Assembly: GCF_040187885.1 (NCBI RefSeq)
Contig: NZ_JBDPLH010000001.1
Span: 558,001 to 622,000 of the forward strand
Direction of reading: 5' to 3'
From: Roseateles_E cavernae
Lineage (GTDB): Bacteria > Pseudomonadota > Gammaproteobacteria > Burkholderiales > Burkholderiaceae_C
Length of the DNA stretch: 64,000 nt
Shown: positions 49,181 to 57,597 of the stretch, in pieces
How the letters are laid out: each line of letters starts with the position of its first letter
Position numbering within the stretch: the first letter of the stretch is position 1
Program-made: the position numbers and the translations under genes
Notes under the pieces: generated by a model
What the model was told of the DNA's origin: nothing
The model's database searches: none
The model's input: the letters and a program-made list of their open reading frames with translations, nothing else

Positions 49181-50329
49181 TCAAGCGGCGGCGGCATCGG
49201 CACCGAGGATGCGCTCCAAGGCCGCGCCCAGACTGGCCACGGTGCGATCAGGCTGGTGCAGCTTGTCCAGGCCGAACAGCCCGATGCGGAAGGTCTTGAA
49301 GTCAGGGCCCTCGTCGCACTGCAGCGGCACGCCGGCGGCGCTCTGCACGCCCTCGGCCAGAAAAGCCTTGCCGCTGTGCAGGCCGTCGTGGTCGGTGAAG
49401 CTGACCACCACGCCCGGGGCCTGGAAGCCCTCGGCCGCGACGCTGCGCAAGCCCTTGGACTGCAAGAGCGCGCGCACCCGCTGGCCCAGTGCCAGCTGCT
49501 CGTCGCGCAGGCGCTCGAAGCCGTAGTCGCGGGTCTCCAGCATCACATCGCGGGTGCGGGTCAGCGCATCGGTCGGCAAGGTGGCGTGATAGGCATGGCC
49601 GCCACCCTCGTAGGTCTCCATGATCTGCAGCCACTTCTTCAGATCGGCCGCGAAGCTGGTACTCGTCGTGGCATCGATGTGCGCGCGGGCGCGCTCGCTG
49701 AGCATCACGAAGGCGCAGCAGGGCGAGCCGCTCCAGCCCTTCTGCGGCGCGCTGATCAGCACGTCGACGCCGGTGGCGGCCATGTCCACCCACAGCGCGC
49801 CCGAGGCGATGCAGTCCAGCACGAAGAGCGCGCCGACCTCATGGGCCGCCTCGGCCACCGCGCGCAGATAGCTGTCGGGCAGCAGCAAGCCGGCGGCAGT
49901 CTCGACATGGGGCGCGAACACGATCTCGGGCTGCTCGGTGCGTATCGTCGCCACCACCTCCTCGATCGGCGCCGGCGCAAACGCGGCCTGCCGCGCGCTG
50001 CTGACAGGTCTTGCCTTCAGCACCCGCTGCTCGGCCGGGATCTTGCCCATCTCGAAGATCTGGGTCCAGCGGTAGCTGAACCAGCCATTGCGTATCACCA
50101 GGGTCTTGCGGCCGCTGGCGAACTGACGCGCCACCGCCTCCATGCCGAAAGTGCCGCTGCCCGGCACGACGATGGCCGAGCGGGCGCGATAGACCTCCTT
50201 CAGCACCGCGGAGATGTCACGCATCACGCGCTGGAACTTCTGCGACATATGGTTCACCGCACGGTCGGTGAACACCACCGAGTATTCGAGCAGGCCGTCG
50301 GGGTCGACGTCGGGGAGTAATCCAGGCAT
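49181..50329 (-). CDS. Class V aminotransferase (alanine/serine-glyoxylate type)
   Basis: A 382-residue PLP enzyme; ATG 50329 follows GGAGACCCCC. Features: VPGSGTFGMEAVARQ, HVETAAGLLLPDSYL, LFVLDCIASGALWVDM (the Asp that binds the pyridine nitrogen), ISAPQKGWSGSP (the PLP-binding Lys) and GGGHAYHATLPTDAL. Most similar in layout to alanine-glyoxylate/serine-glyoxylate transaminases, which interconvert glyoxylate and glycine. The motif DCIAS differs from the usual D-x-V-S-S. It is leftward and about 120 bp before the ATP-grasp operon, so possibly linked but with room for its own terminator and promoter. Confidence 0.9.
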   Translation of the reverse strand: MPGLLPDVDPDGLLEYSVVFTDRAVNHMSQKFQRVMRDISAVLKEVYRARSAIVVPGSGTFGMEAVARQFASGRKTLVIRNGWFSYRWTQIFEMGKIPAEQRVLKARPVSSARQAAFAPAPIEEVVATIRTEQPEIVFAPHVETAAGLLLPDSYLRAVAEAAHEVGALFVLDCIASGALWVDMAATGVDVLISAPQKGWSGSPCCAFVMLSERARAHIDATTSTSFAADLKKWLQIMETYEGGGHAYHATLPTDALTRTRDVMLETRDYGFERLRDEQLALGQRVRALLQSKGLRSVAAEGFQAPGVVVSFTDHDGLHSGKAFLAEGVQSAAGVPLQCDEGPDFKTFRIGLFGLDKLHQPDRTVASLGAALERILGADAAAA

Positions 50330-50566
50330 GGGGGTCTCCAAAGTGCTGGTGGTACGGGGTGTCCCAGTCGCAGGCCAGCTTATCACCAGCAGCCCAAGCG
50401 GCCGCGCCCACGACCGGGGCGAGACGCAACAAACGAAACCTGCCGCCCGCATCGGCGAAACGCTGGTGAAGCGGTCCGGCACGAGACTGCCTGCACTTCG
50501 GTCACGACCGGCAAGACCTGGCACCCACCACGCCACAGCTTCATTCCACATCACGCAGAGCCCGCA
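50330..50566. other. Intergenic region between divergent aminotransferase and beta-helix genes
   Basis: 237 bp containing the promoters of the leftward aminotransferase and the rightward secreted-protein genes. I see no palindrome of the GGCATGRGCCG class and no ribosome-binding site of good quality before ATG 50567. Confidence 0.35.
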
Positions 50567-51304
50567 ATGACAATTCTCCTGAATACCCGTTCCGTCTCGA
50601 CCCTGTGCGTCACCCTGCTGGCGCTGTGCGGCACCGCCGCCCAGGCCCAGACCCTTCTCGATCACAACCGGGCCATGTCCGGCAATGCAACGCCGGGCGA
50701 TGCGCCGGGCTACCCGATCACGCTGAGCCAGCCGGGCCACTATGTGCTCAAAAGCAATCTGAACGTGCCCGACGGGCTCAGCGGCATCCTGATCCAGACC
50801 GAGGGCGTGACCCTGGACCTGAACGGTTTCACGATCAAGGGCAGCCGCAGCTGCAGCTTCAACAACAGCAGCTACATCGTCAGCTGCAGTGCCGCCGGTG
50901 GCGTGCGTGGCGTCGACAGCAGCAGCCACATCAACACCACCGTGAGGAACGGCCATGTCCGGGGCTTCGCCATCGGTGTCTTCCTGAGCGGAGGCCTGGT
51001 CGAAGGCCTGACCGTCAACCACAACCTCACCGGCATTCTGGCCACCAACAACTTCGCCACACGCATCACCGGGGTGCTCGCCGAAATGAACGCAACAGCC
51101 GGCATCGCCATCGACTACCTGGGCCTGGTGGACAACGTCGTCACCGTCCGCAATACCACCGGCATCGACGGCAGTACAGGCGTCATGGCAGCCGTTCGAG
51201 ACAGCCTGGTAACCCACAACAACGTCGGCATCCGCGGCGGCGTCATGCGCGCAACCCGGGTCAATCTCAACACGACGGACACCGTCGGCACGGCTGCGTA
51301 CTGA
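50567..51304 (+). CDS. Secreted right-handed beta-helix protein
   Basis: A 245-residue protein with signal peptide MTILLNTRSVSTLCVTLLALCGTAAQAQ. It carries GHYVLKSNLNVPDGLSGILIQTEGVTLDLNGFTIKG, the usual start of parallel beta-helix (pectate-lyase-like/PbH1) proteins, then Asn- and Val-rich coils (INTTVRNGHVRGFAIGVFLSGGLVEGLTVNHNLTGI, DSLVTHNNVGIRGG). No catalytic residues are recognised; it may bind or modify polysaccharide. A PEP-CTERM gene follows on the same strand after 45 bp. Confidence 0.85.
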   Translation: MTILLNTRSVSTLCVTLLALCGTAAQAQTLLDHNRAMSGNATPGDAPGYPITLSQPGHYVLKSNLNVPDGLSGILIQTEGVTLDLNGFTIKGSRSCSFNNSSYIVSCSAAGGVRGVDSSSHINTTVRNGHVRGFAIGVFLSGGLVEGLTVNHNLTGILATNNFATRITGVLAEMNATAGIAIDYLGLVDNVVTVRNTTGIDGSTGVMAAVRDSLVTHNNVGIRGGVMRATRVNLNTTDTVGTAAY

Positions 51305-51349
51305 ACAGCATCGTCATTCCGATCCCTCGTCTAGCCCTCAAGCAAGCTC

Positions 51350-52018
51350 ATGAACACCTCCCGCCACCTCTTCTGGCCGCTCCGTCCCCTCGCCACCCTG
51401 GCCGCCGGCCTGCTGACCGCACTGAGCCTGTCTCTGGTGGCCACGCCCAAGGCCCATGCCGTCCCTGTCACCTACAGCTTCGTCGGTGTGGTGGACTGGG
51501 ACGAGGCCCAGCGCGGCTGGTCCTCCTTCGCCGGCAGCTTCAGCTTTGACAGCCAGGCCGTCGACGGCATTGCCGACGGCAGCACCGCCGCCTATGCCCA
51601 CGCCGGCGCCCCCTGGGGCATGAGCGTCAGCTTTGACGGCGGTGCGCACGTCGCGGCCTACCAGCAGGTGTTCAACGTCCTGATCAGCGACAACCTGGGC
51701 GGCAGCGACCAGTTCGGCGCGCTGGCCCAGAATGCTGCCGGCACACAAAGCCTGCAGCTGACGCTGTGGGACTTCGCCGCCCAGGTCTTCGGCAGCGACG
51801 CCCTGCCGCTGCCCGACGGCGGCCTGGCCCTGGCCGACTTCCAATGGAGCAGCTTCAGCTACGAGTCCAGCGCCGGCATCCTGCAGGGCCGGTTGGCCGA
51901 CTTCGGCTGCACCTCCGGCTGCTCGCCCGCCTCGCCCGTGCCGGAGCCGGGCAGCCTGGCCCTGGCACTGGCGGGACTGGGCCTGCTGCTGACGCGCCGA
52001 ACCGCTCGCATGGGGTGA
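51350..52018 (+). CDS. PEP-CTERM secreted protein
   Basis: A 222-residue protein with signal peptide ending ATPKAHAV. The body starts VTYSFVGVVDWDEAQRGWSSFAGSFSFD, recalling small beta-sandwich PEP-CTERM proteins, and one CTSGC pair precedes the tail. The sorting signal is VPEPGSLALALAGLGLLLTRRTARMG. It is preceded by the beta-helix gene and followed by recG on the same strand. No known enzymatic role. Confidence 0.88.
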   Translation: MNTSRHLFWPLRPLATLAAGLLTALSLSLVATPKAHAVPVTYSFVGVVDWDEAQRGWSSFAGSFSFDSQAVDGIADGSTAAYAHAGAPWGMSVSFDGGAHVAAYQQVFNVLISDNLGGSDQFGALAQNAAGTQSLQLTLWDFAAQVFGSDALPLPDGGLALADFQWSSFSYESSAGILQGRLADFGCTSGCSPASPVPEPGSLALALAGLGLLLTRRTARMG

Positions 52019-52067
52019 ACCGGCGCACTCGCCTGGCGAGGCCACCACCCAGGGCAGAATCGCGCCC

Positions 52068-54131
52068 ATGCCTGAGGATTCATCCAGCCCTGCAACGTCG
52101 CCCCGTCCCAAATCCGCCCCGCAAAAGGCCATGGAGAAGTTGGGCCTCGTGCGCGATATCGACCTGGCTCTGCATCTGCCGCATCGCTACGAGGACGAGA
52201 CCCACATCACGCCGATCGCCGAGGCGCGCGAGGGCGAGACGGTGCAGTGCGAGGGGGTGGTGACGGAATGCCGGATCGAGCTGCGCGGGCGGCGTTCGCT
52301 GCTGGTGAAGATGGCGGATGACAGCGGCGAATGGCTGCTGCTGCGCTTCATCCACTTCTACCCCTCGCATCAGAAGACCATGGCCGAGGGCAACCGGCTG
52401 CGGGTGCGCGGCGAGCTGCGAGGCGGCTTCTTCGGGCGCGAGATGGTGCACCCGAGCTTCAAGGCGGTCAGCGAGGACACGCCGCTGGCGCAAAGCCTGA
52501 CCCCCGTCTACCCCAGCAGCGCCAGCCTGCCCCAGGTCTATCTGCGCAAGGCCGTGGCCTCGGGTCTGAAGCGGGCCGCGCTGGAGGAGCTGCTGCCGCC
52601 CGGCACGGTGCCGGCCCGGCTGCCCAGCCTGCGCGAGGCGCTGGACTTTCTGCATCACCCGCCACCGGCCGCGGGCCTGAGCACGCTGGAGGACCACAGC
52701 CACCCGGCCTGGCAGCGACTGAAGTTCGAGGAGCTGCTGGCCCAGCAGCTGAGCCAGCTGCGCGCCCAGCGCGAGCGGGCCCGGCTGAGGGCCCCGGCGC
52801 TGCGGGCCGCGCGCGGCGGCCTGCACGAGCGGCTGCTGGCCACCCTGCCCTTCGGCCTGACCGGCGCGCAGCAGCGCGTCGGCGAAGAGATCGCGCAAGA
52901 CCTGGCACGCCCCGCCCCGATGCACCGCCTGCTGCAGGGCGATGTCGGCTCGGGCAAGACCGTGGTGGCGGCGCTGGCGGCGGCGGTGGCGATCGACGCC
53001 GGCTGGCAATGCGCGCTGATGGCACCCACCGAGATCCTGGCCGAGCAGCATTTCAAGAAGCTGCTCGGCTGGCTGGAGCCGCTGGGGCTCAAGGTGGCCT
53101 GGCTGACCGGCAGCGTCAAGGGCAAGGCGCGGCAGAAGATGCTGGACGCGGCGGCCTCCGGAGAGGCCCAGCTGGTGATTGGCACCCATGCGGTGATCGA
53201 GGACAAGGTGCAGTTCAAGAAATTGGGCCTGGCCATCATCGACGAGCAGCACCGCTTCGGCGTCGCGCAGCGCTTGGCCTTGCGCAAGAAGCTTGCCAGC
53301 CAGGCGCTGGAGCCGCATCTCTTGATGATGAGCGCGACACCGATACCGCGCACGCTGGCGATGACTTACTTTGCCGACCTCGATGTCTCGACCATCGATG
53401 AGCTGCCCCCCGGCCGCACACCCATCGTCACCAAGGTGTTTGCCGACGGCAAGCGCGACAGCGTGATCGCCAGGATCCGCGACGAGGTGGCCAAGGGGGC
53501 CCAGGTCTACTGGGTCTGCCCGCTGATCGAGGAGTCGGAGACGCTGGACCTGAAGAACGCGACCGAGACCCATGCGGAGCTGAGTGCCGCGCTGGAAGGC
53601 AAGGTCGTGGGCCTGCTGCACGGCCGCATGGCACCTAGCGAGAAGGCGGCGGTGATGGCGCAGTTCAGCGCCGGGCAGATGAGTGTGCTGGTGGCGACCA
53701 CGGTGATCGAGGTCGGTGTCGATGTGCCCAACGCCAGCCTGATGGTGATCGAGCATGCCGAGCGTTTCGGCTTGAGCCAGCTGCACCAGCTGCGCGGCCG
53801 TGTCGGCCGGGGCGCGGTGGCCAGCGTCTGCGTGCTGCTCTACACCGGCCCGCTGTCGCCGACCGGCAAGGACCGGCTGCGCGCGATGGCCGAGACCAAT
53901 GACGGCTTCGAGATCGCGCGCCGCGACCTCGACATCCGCGGCCCCGGCGAGTTCATGGGCGCGCGCCAGAGCGGCGCCGAGCTCTTGCGTTTCGCCGATC
54001 TGCAGGAGGACGCGCCGCTCTTGAAGGCGGCGCGCGAACTGGCGCCCCAGCTGCTGGACCGCCACCCGGAGGCGGCGAGCCGGCAGGTGGAGCGCTGGCT
54101 GGGCTCGAAGGCGGAGTTCCTGAAGGCCTGA
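52068..54131 (+). CDS. recG: ATP-dependent DNA helicase RecG
   Basis: A 687-residue helicase that reverses stalled replication forks and branch-migrates Holliday junctions. N-terminal wedge domain with LHLPHRYEDETHITPI and the OB-fold region; Walker A LLQGDVGSGKTVVAALAAA; motif Ia MAPTEILAEQHF; DEQH box AIIDEQHRFGV; motif III LMMSATPIPRTLAMTYFADLD; later motif V/VI VLVATTVIEVGVDVPNASLMVIEHAERFGLSQLHQLRGRVGRG. Full family length and complete ends; ATG 52068 follows the PEP-CTERM gene by 49 bp. It is divergent from, but 15.7 kb distant from, queA. Confidence 0.98.
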   Translation: MPEDSSSPATSPRPKSAPQKAMEKLGLVRDIDLALHLPHRYEDETHITPIAEAREGETVQCEGVVTECRIELRGRRSLLVKMADDSGEWLLLRFIHFYPSHQKTMAEGNRLRVRGELRGGFFGREMVHPSFKAVSEDTPLAQSLTPVYPSSASLPQVYLRKAVASGLKRAALEELLPPGTVPARLPSLREALDFLHHPPPAAGLSTLEDHSHPAWQRLKFEELLAQQLSQLRAQRERARLRAPALRAARGGLHERLLATLPFGLTGAQQRVGEEIAQDLARPAPMHRLLQGDVGSGKTVVAALAAAVAIDAGWQCALMAPTEILAEQHFKKLLGWLEPLGLKVAWLTGSVKGKARQKMLDAAASGEAQLVIGTHAVIEDKVQFKKLGLAIIDEQHRFGVAQRLALRKKLASQALEPHLLMMSATPIPRTLAMTYFADLDVSTIDELPPGRTPIVTKVFADGKRDSVIARIRDEVAKGAQVYWVCPLIEESETLDLKNATETHAELSAALEGKVVGLLHGRMAPSEKAAVMAQFSAGQMSVLVATTVIEVGVDVPNASLMVIEHAERFGLSQLHQLRGRVGRGAVASVCVLLYTGPLSPTGKDRLRAMAETNDGFEIARRDLDIRGPGEFMGARQSGAELLRFADLQEDAPLLKAARELAPQLLDRHPEAASRQVERWLGSKAEFLKA

Positions 54132-54227
54132 GGCGGCGTTGATCGATCAGGTAAATAAATATTGCTGGTCGATTTCTGAACAAACGACCTCGCTACACTC
54201 CGGCCACTTTCAAACACCCCCACGATC

Positions 54228-54713
54228 ATGAAATCTGTGCTCTCCCGTCGTCCGGTTCTCGCGCTGAGCTTTGCCACCCTGCTGGGCCTGAGTGCCTGCG
54301 GTGGTGGCGGCGGCGACGCCGGCGAACCCGCCGGCAACTGGGCCGAAGTGTCCGGCTCCTCGGCCATCACCGCGCTGAAGACCACCGACACCGCGGTCGG
54401 CACCGGCGTCGAGGCCACCGCCGGCAAGAAGTTGACCGTGCACTACACCGGCTGGCTCTACGACAAGCGCGTCACCGCCAACCAGAAGGGCACGCAGTTC
54501 GACAGCTCGGTGGGCAAGACGCCGTTTGTCTTCACGCTGGGCGCGGGCGCCGTCATCAAGGGCTGGGATCAGGGCTTCAACAGCATGAAGGTGGGCGGTA
54601 AGCGCACCTTGCTGCTGCCGGCCTCGCTGGGCTATGGCGCCAACGGCTCCGGCACGGCCATTCCGTCCAATGCCGCGCTGATCTTTGAAGTCGAACTGGT
54701 GGGCGTCCAGTAA
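54228..54713 (+). CDS. FKBP-type peptidyl-prolyl isomerase lipoprotein
   Basis: A 161-residue protein with a lipoprotein signal, MKSVLSRRPVLALSFATLLGLSAC, followed by a Gly-rich linker. The FKBP domain has VHYTGWLYD, KGTQFDSSVGKTPFVFTLGAGAVIKGWDQGFNSMKVGGKRTLLLPASLGYGANGSGTAIPSNAALIFEVELV; the active-site aromatic residues and Asp are kept. It probably assists folding in the periplasm, anchored to a membrane. ATG 54228 is preceded by a lower-GC promoter-like segment (54150-54200). Alone between recG and panC. Confidence 0.95.
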   Translation: MKSVLSRRPVLALSFATLLGLSACGGGGGDAGEPAGNWAEVSGSSAITALKTTDTAVGTGVEATAGKKLTVHYTGWLYDKRVTANQKGTQFDSSVGKTPFVFTLGAGAVIKGWDQGFNSMKVGGKRTLLLPASLGYGANGSGTAIPSNAALIFEVELVGVQ

Positions 54714-54740
54714 GAAGCCAGCAAACGCCGCACGCAGGGG

Positions 54741-55568
54741 TCAGAACTCCAGGTTGTCAATCAACCTCGTCTGCCCCAGCCGGGCGGCCGCCAGTGCCAC
54801 CAGCGGCAGCCCTTCGGCCGGCGCACCCAGATCGAGGCGACGGCGCAGCACCAGATAGTCGGGCGCCCAGCCGGCCGCCTGTAGCGTCACCATGGCCTCG
54901 GCCTCGATGGCGGCGACATCGCGCTCGCCGCCCTGCCAGCGCGCGATCATGGCCTTCAGCGTGCGGCTCAGGCGCAAGGCCTCCTCGCGTTCGGCCTCGC
55001 TGAGATAACCGTTGCGTGAGGACAGGGCAAGGCCCTGTTCGCTGCGCGTGGTCTCGCCGGCCAGGATCTCGATGGGTAGGGCCAGCTGGGCCACCATGCG
55101 GCGCAGCACCATCAGCTGCTGATAGTCCTTCTTGCCGAACACCGCCCAGCGCGGCTGCACGATATTGAACAGCTTGGCCACGACGGTGCAGACCCCGGTG
55201 AAGAAGCCCGGGCGGAAATGGCCCTCCAGGATGTCGGCCAGCTCGGCCGGCGGCTGCACCTTGTAGCCCTGCGGCTCGGGGTAGAGCTCGGCCTCGTCGG
55301 GCGCGAACACATAGTCGCAGCCGGCGCTCTTGAGCAGCTCGGCATCGCGCGCCAAGGTGCGCGGGTAGCGGTCGAAGTCCTCGTGCGGGGCGAACTGCAG
55401 CCGGTTGACGAAGATGCTGGCCACCACCGGGCCGCCCTGCGACGCCGCCTTGGCCTGGCGCACCAGGGACAGATGACCCTCGTGCAGATTGCCCATCGTC
55501 GGGACGAAGGCGTTGGGGCGGCCGGCCAGGGCCTGGCGCAGTTCGGCGATGGTGTGAGTGACTTGCAT
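54741..55568 (-). CDS. panC: Pantothenate synthetase
   Basis: A 275-residue enzyme that ligates pantoate and beta-alanine with ATP. Start ATG 55568 (MQVTHTIAEL); an in-frame TTG lies nine bases upstream. Motifs: VPTMGNLHEGHLSLV (HIGH-like), FVNRLQFAPHEDFDRYPRTLARD, GHFRPGFFTGVCTVVAKLFNIVQPRWAVFGKKDYQQL and TTRSEQGLALSSRNGYLS. Follows panB by 9 bp on the same strand, as a pantothenate operon. Confidence 0.97.
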   Translation of the reverse strand: MQVTHTIAELRQALAGRPNAFVPTMGNLHEGHLSLVRQAKAASQGGPVVASIFVNRLQFAPHEDFDRYPRTLARDAELLKSAGCDYVFAPDEAELYPEPQGYKVQPPAELADILEGHFRPGFFTGVCTVVAKLFNIVQPRWAVFGKKDYQQLMVLRRMVAQLALPIEILAGETTRSEQGLALSSRNGYLSEAEREEALRLSRTLKAMIARWQGGERDVAAIEAEAMVTLQAAGWAPDYLVLRRRLDLGAPAEGLPLVALAAARLGQTRLIDNLEF

Positions 55569-55577
55569 CGCGCTCAA

Positions 55578-56387
55578 TCAGTAGCTGTGGACTTGGTTGT
55601 CGGGAAAGGTCTGCGCCTTGACCTCGGCCACATAGCGGCCGACCGCCTCCTGGATCGAGGCCGCGCCGGCCATGAAGTTCTTGACGAAGCGGGGCCGGCG
55701 GCCCGGCGTGATGTCCAGCATATCGTGCAGCACCAGCACCTGGCCCGAGCAGCCGACGCCGGCGCCGATGCCAATCACCGGCACGGGCGAGGCGGCCGTG
55801 ATCTCGGCGGCCAGCGTGGCCGGCACCATCTCGTAGAGCAGCATGGCCGCGCCGGCCTCGACCAGCTCCTGCGACTCGCGTTTGATGCGCGCGGCGCCGG
55901 CCTCGTCGCGGCCCTGCACCTTGAAACCGCCCAGCGCGTTGACGGTCTGCGGCGTGAAGCCCAGATGGGCGCAGACCGGGATGCCGCGCTCGCTGAGAAA
56001 GCGCACCGTCTCCACCGTCCAGCCGCCACCCTCCAGCTTGACCATCTGGGCACCGGCCTTGACCAGGGCGGCGGCGCTCTTCCAGGCCTCCTCCCTGCTG
56101 ACGTGGTAGCTGTCGAAAGGCAGATCGGCCAGCACCCAGGCCGTCTTGACGCCACGCCGCACACAGGTGGTGTGATAGACCATGTCCTCCAGGCTGACCG
56201 GCGCGGTCGAGCCGCGGCCCTGCAGCACATTGCCCAGCGAGTCGCCGATCAGGAGGATGTCCACGCCGGCACCGTCCAGCAGGCTCGCAAAAGCCGCGTC
56301 GTAGCAGGTCAGCATCGCGATCTTCTCGCCGTCGGCATGCATCTGCTGCAGGCGGGGCAGGCTCAGGGGTTTGCGCTCGGTACTCAT
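55578..56387 (-). CDS. panB: 3-methyl-2-oxobutanoate hydroxymethyltransferase
   Basis: A 269-residue enzyme making ketopantoate from alpha-ketoisovalerate and methylene-THF. Start ATG 56387 (MSTERKPLSLPRLQQMHADGE). Motifs: IAMLTCYDAAFASLLDGAGVDILLIGDSLG, YHTTCVRRG, LPFDSY, KLEGGGWTVETVRFL, HLGFTPQTVNALGGFKVQGR and VIGIGAGVGCSGQVLVLHDMLDI. The upstream in-frame extension to 56504 overlaps the oxyR start and is not likely. First gene of the panB-panC unit and divergent from oxyR. Confidence 0.97.
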   Translation of the reverse strand: MSTERKPLSLPRLQQMHADGEKIAMLTCYDAAFASLLDGAGVDILLIGDSLGNVLQGRGSTAPVSLEDMVYHTTCVRRGVKTAWVLADLPFDSYHVSREEAWKSAAALVKAGAQMVKLEGGGWTVETVRFLSERGIPVCAHLGFTPQTVNALGGFKVQGRDEAGAARIKRESQELVEAGAAMLLYEMVPATLAAEITAASPVPVIGIGAGVGCSGQVLVLHDMLDITPGRRPRFVKNFMAGAASIQEAVGRYVAEVKAQTFPDNQVHSY

Positions 56388-56503
56388 GGTTTGTGCGATG
56401 GGCGAATGCCCGCAGACCGCGGGCGGGCGCAGTGTAGCGGGGTCAGGAATTCCCGCAGACTCGGTCAAGGCAATGTAGGCTTCGCCATTGATAGGAGAAA
56501 ACA

Positions 56504-57424
56504 ATGACCCTGACCGAGCTGCGCTACATCGTCGCGGTCGCCCGCGAGCGGCATTTCGGCCGCGCGGCCGAGGCTTGCCACGTGTCCCAGCCGACGCTGA
56601 GCGTCGCGATCAAGAAGCTAGAGGAGGAGTTGGACGTCAAGATCTTCGAGCGCGGCGCGGCCGAGGTCACCGTGACGCCGCTGGGCGAGGACATCGTGCG
56701 CCAGGCCCAGTCGGTGATCGAGCAGGCCAGCGCGATCAAGGAGATCGCCAAGCGCGGCAAGGACCCGCTGGCCGGTGCGCTGCGCCTGGGACTGATCTAC
56801 ACGATAGGCCCCTATCTGCTGCCCCAGCTGGTCAAGAGCGTGATCGCGCACTACCCGCAGATGCCGCTGATGCTGCAGGAGAACTTCACCGTCAAGCTGC
56901 TGGAGATGCTGCGCACCGGCGAGCTTGACTGCGCCATCATGGCCGAGCCCTTTCCGGACACCGGCCTGGCGATCGCCCCGCTCTATGACGAGCCCTTTGT
57001 GATCGCCGTGCCGGCCAGTCACCCCTTCGCCCAACGCCCCTCGATCAGCTCGCAGGAGCTCAAGAGCGAGACCATGCTGCTGCTGGGCACCGGCCACTGC
57101 TTTCGCGACCATGTGCTGGAGGTCTGCCCCGAGTTCGCGCGCTTCTCCAGCGACGCCGAGGGCATACGCAAGAGCTTCGAGGGCAGCTCGCTGGAGACCA
57201 TCAAGCATATGGTGGCCTCGGGCATGGGGGTCACCGTGGTGCCGGGCCTGAGCGTGCCCAAGGAGCCGCAGACCCATCTGCGTTTCATCCCCTTCGCCGA
57301 CCCGGTACCGACCCGCCGCGTCGTGCTGGCCTGGCGCCGCACCTTCACCCGCTACGAGGCCATCGCGGCGCTGCGCAATGCGATCTATGACTGCGCGCTG
57401 GACGGGGTGACGCGGCTGTCCTGA
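56504..57424 (+). CDS. oxyR: Hydrogen-peroxide-sensing regulator OxyR
   Basis: A 306-residue LysR regulator; AGGAGAAAACA precedes ATG 56504. The helix-turn-helix is MTLTELRYIVAVARERHFGRAAEACHVSQPTLSVAIKKLEEELDVKIFER. The redox-active cysteines of OxyR are present in LLGTGHCFRDHVLEVCPEFAR, and MVASGMGVTVVPGLSV follows. Oxidation would switch on antioxidant genes; katG lies 173 bp downstream on the same strand and is the natural target. Divergent from panB. Confidence 0.95.
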   Translation: MTLTELRYIVAVARERHFGRAAEACHVSQPTLSVAIKKLEEELDVKIFERGAAEVTVTPLGEDIVRQAQSVIEQASAIKEIAKRGKDPLAGALRLGLIYTIGPYLLPQLVKSVIAHYPQMPLMLQENFTVKLLEMLRTGELDCAIMAEPFPDTGLAIAPLYDEPFVIAVPASHPFAQRPSISSQELKSETMLLLGTGHCFRDHVLEVCPEFARFSSDAEGIRKSFEGSSLETIKHMVASGMGVTVVPGLSVPKEPQTHLRFIPFADPVPTRRVVLAWRRTFTRYEAIAALRNAIYDCALDGVTRLS

Positions 57425-57495
57425 CTCCAAAAGGGGCTTGAAGCGGCCGCGCCGTCCGGCGAACATGGGTCTCGCCTGGAGAAGTTTGTTTCTAG

Positions 57496-57532
57496 CTATC
57501 GCCGACTTTGATTCAAACAAATTGATCTATTG
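57496..57532. promoter_or_regulatory. Possible OxyR-binding region upstream of katG
   Basis: Four tetranucleotides at 11-bp spacing: CTAT, TTTG, CAAA and ATTG, forming a dyad symmetric about the centre. OxyR tetramers contact four half-elements at this spacing (ATAG-n7-CTAT pairs in E. coli). The sequence differs from that consensus, so this is only plausible. It lies 66-102 bp before the katG ATG. Confidence 0.35.
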
Positions 57533-57597
57533 GTAGCCGAAATTTAGTCTTCTCCCTTCCATCCAGCCACGGCTGGCCACACCCGAGGAGATAAGCC

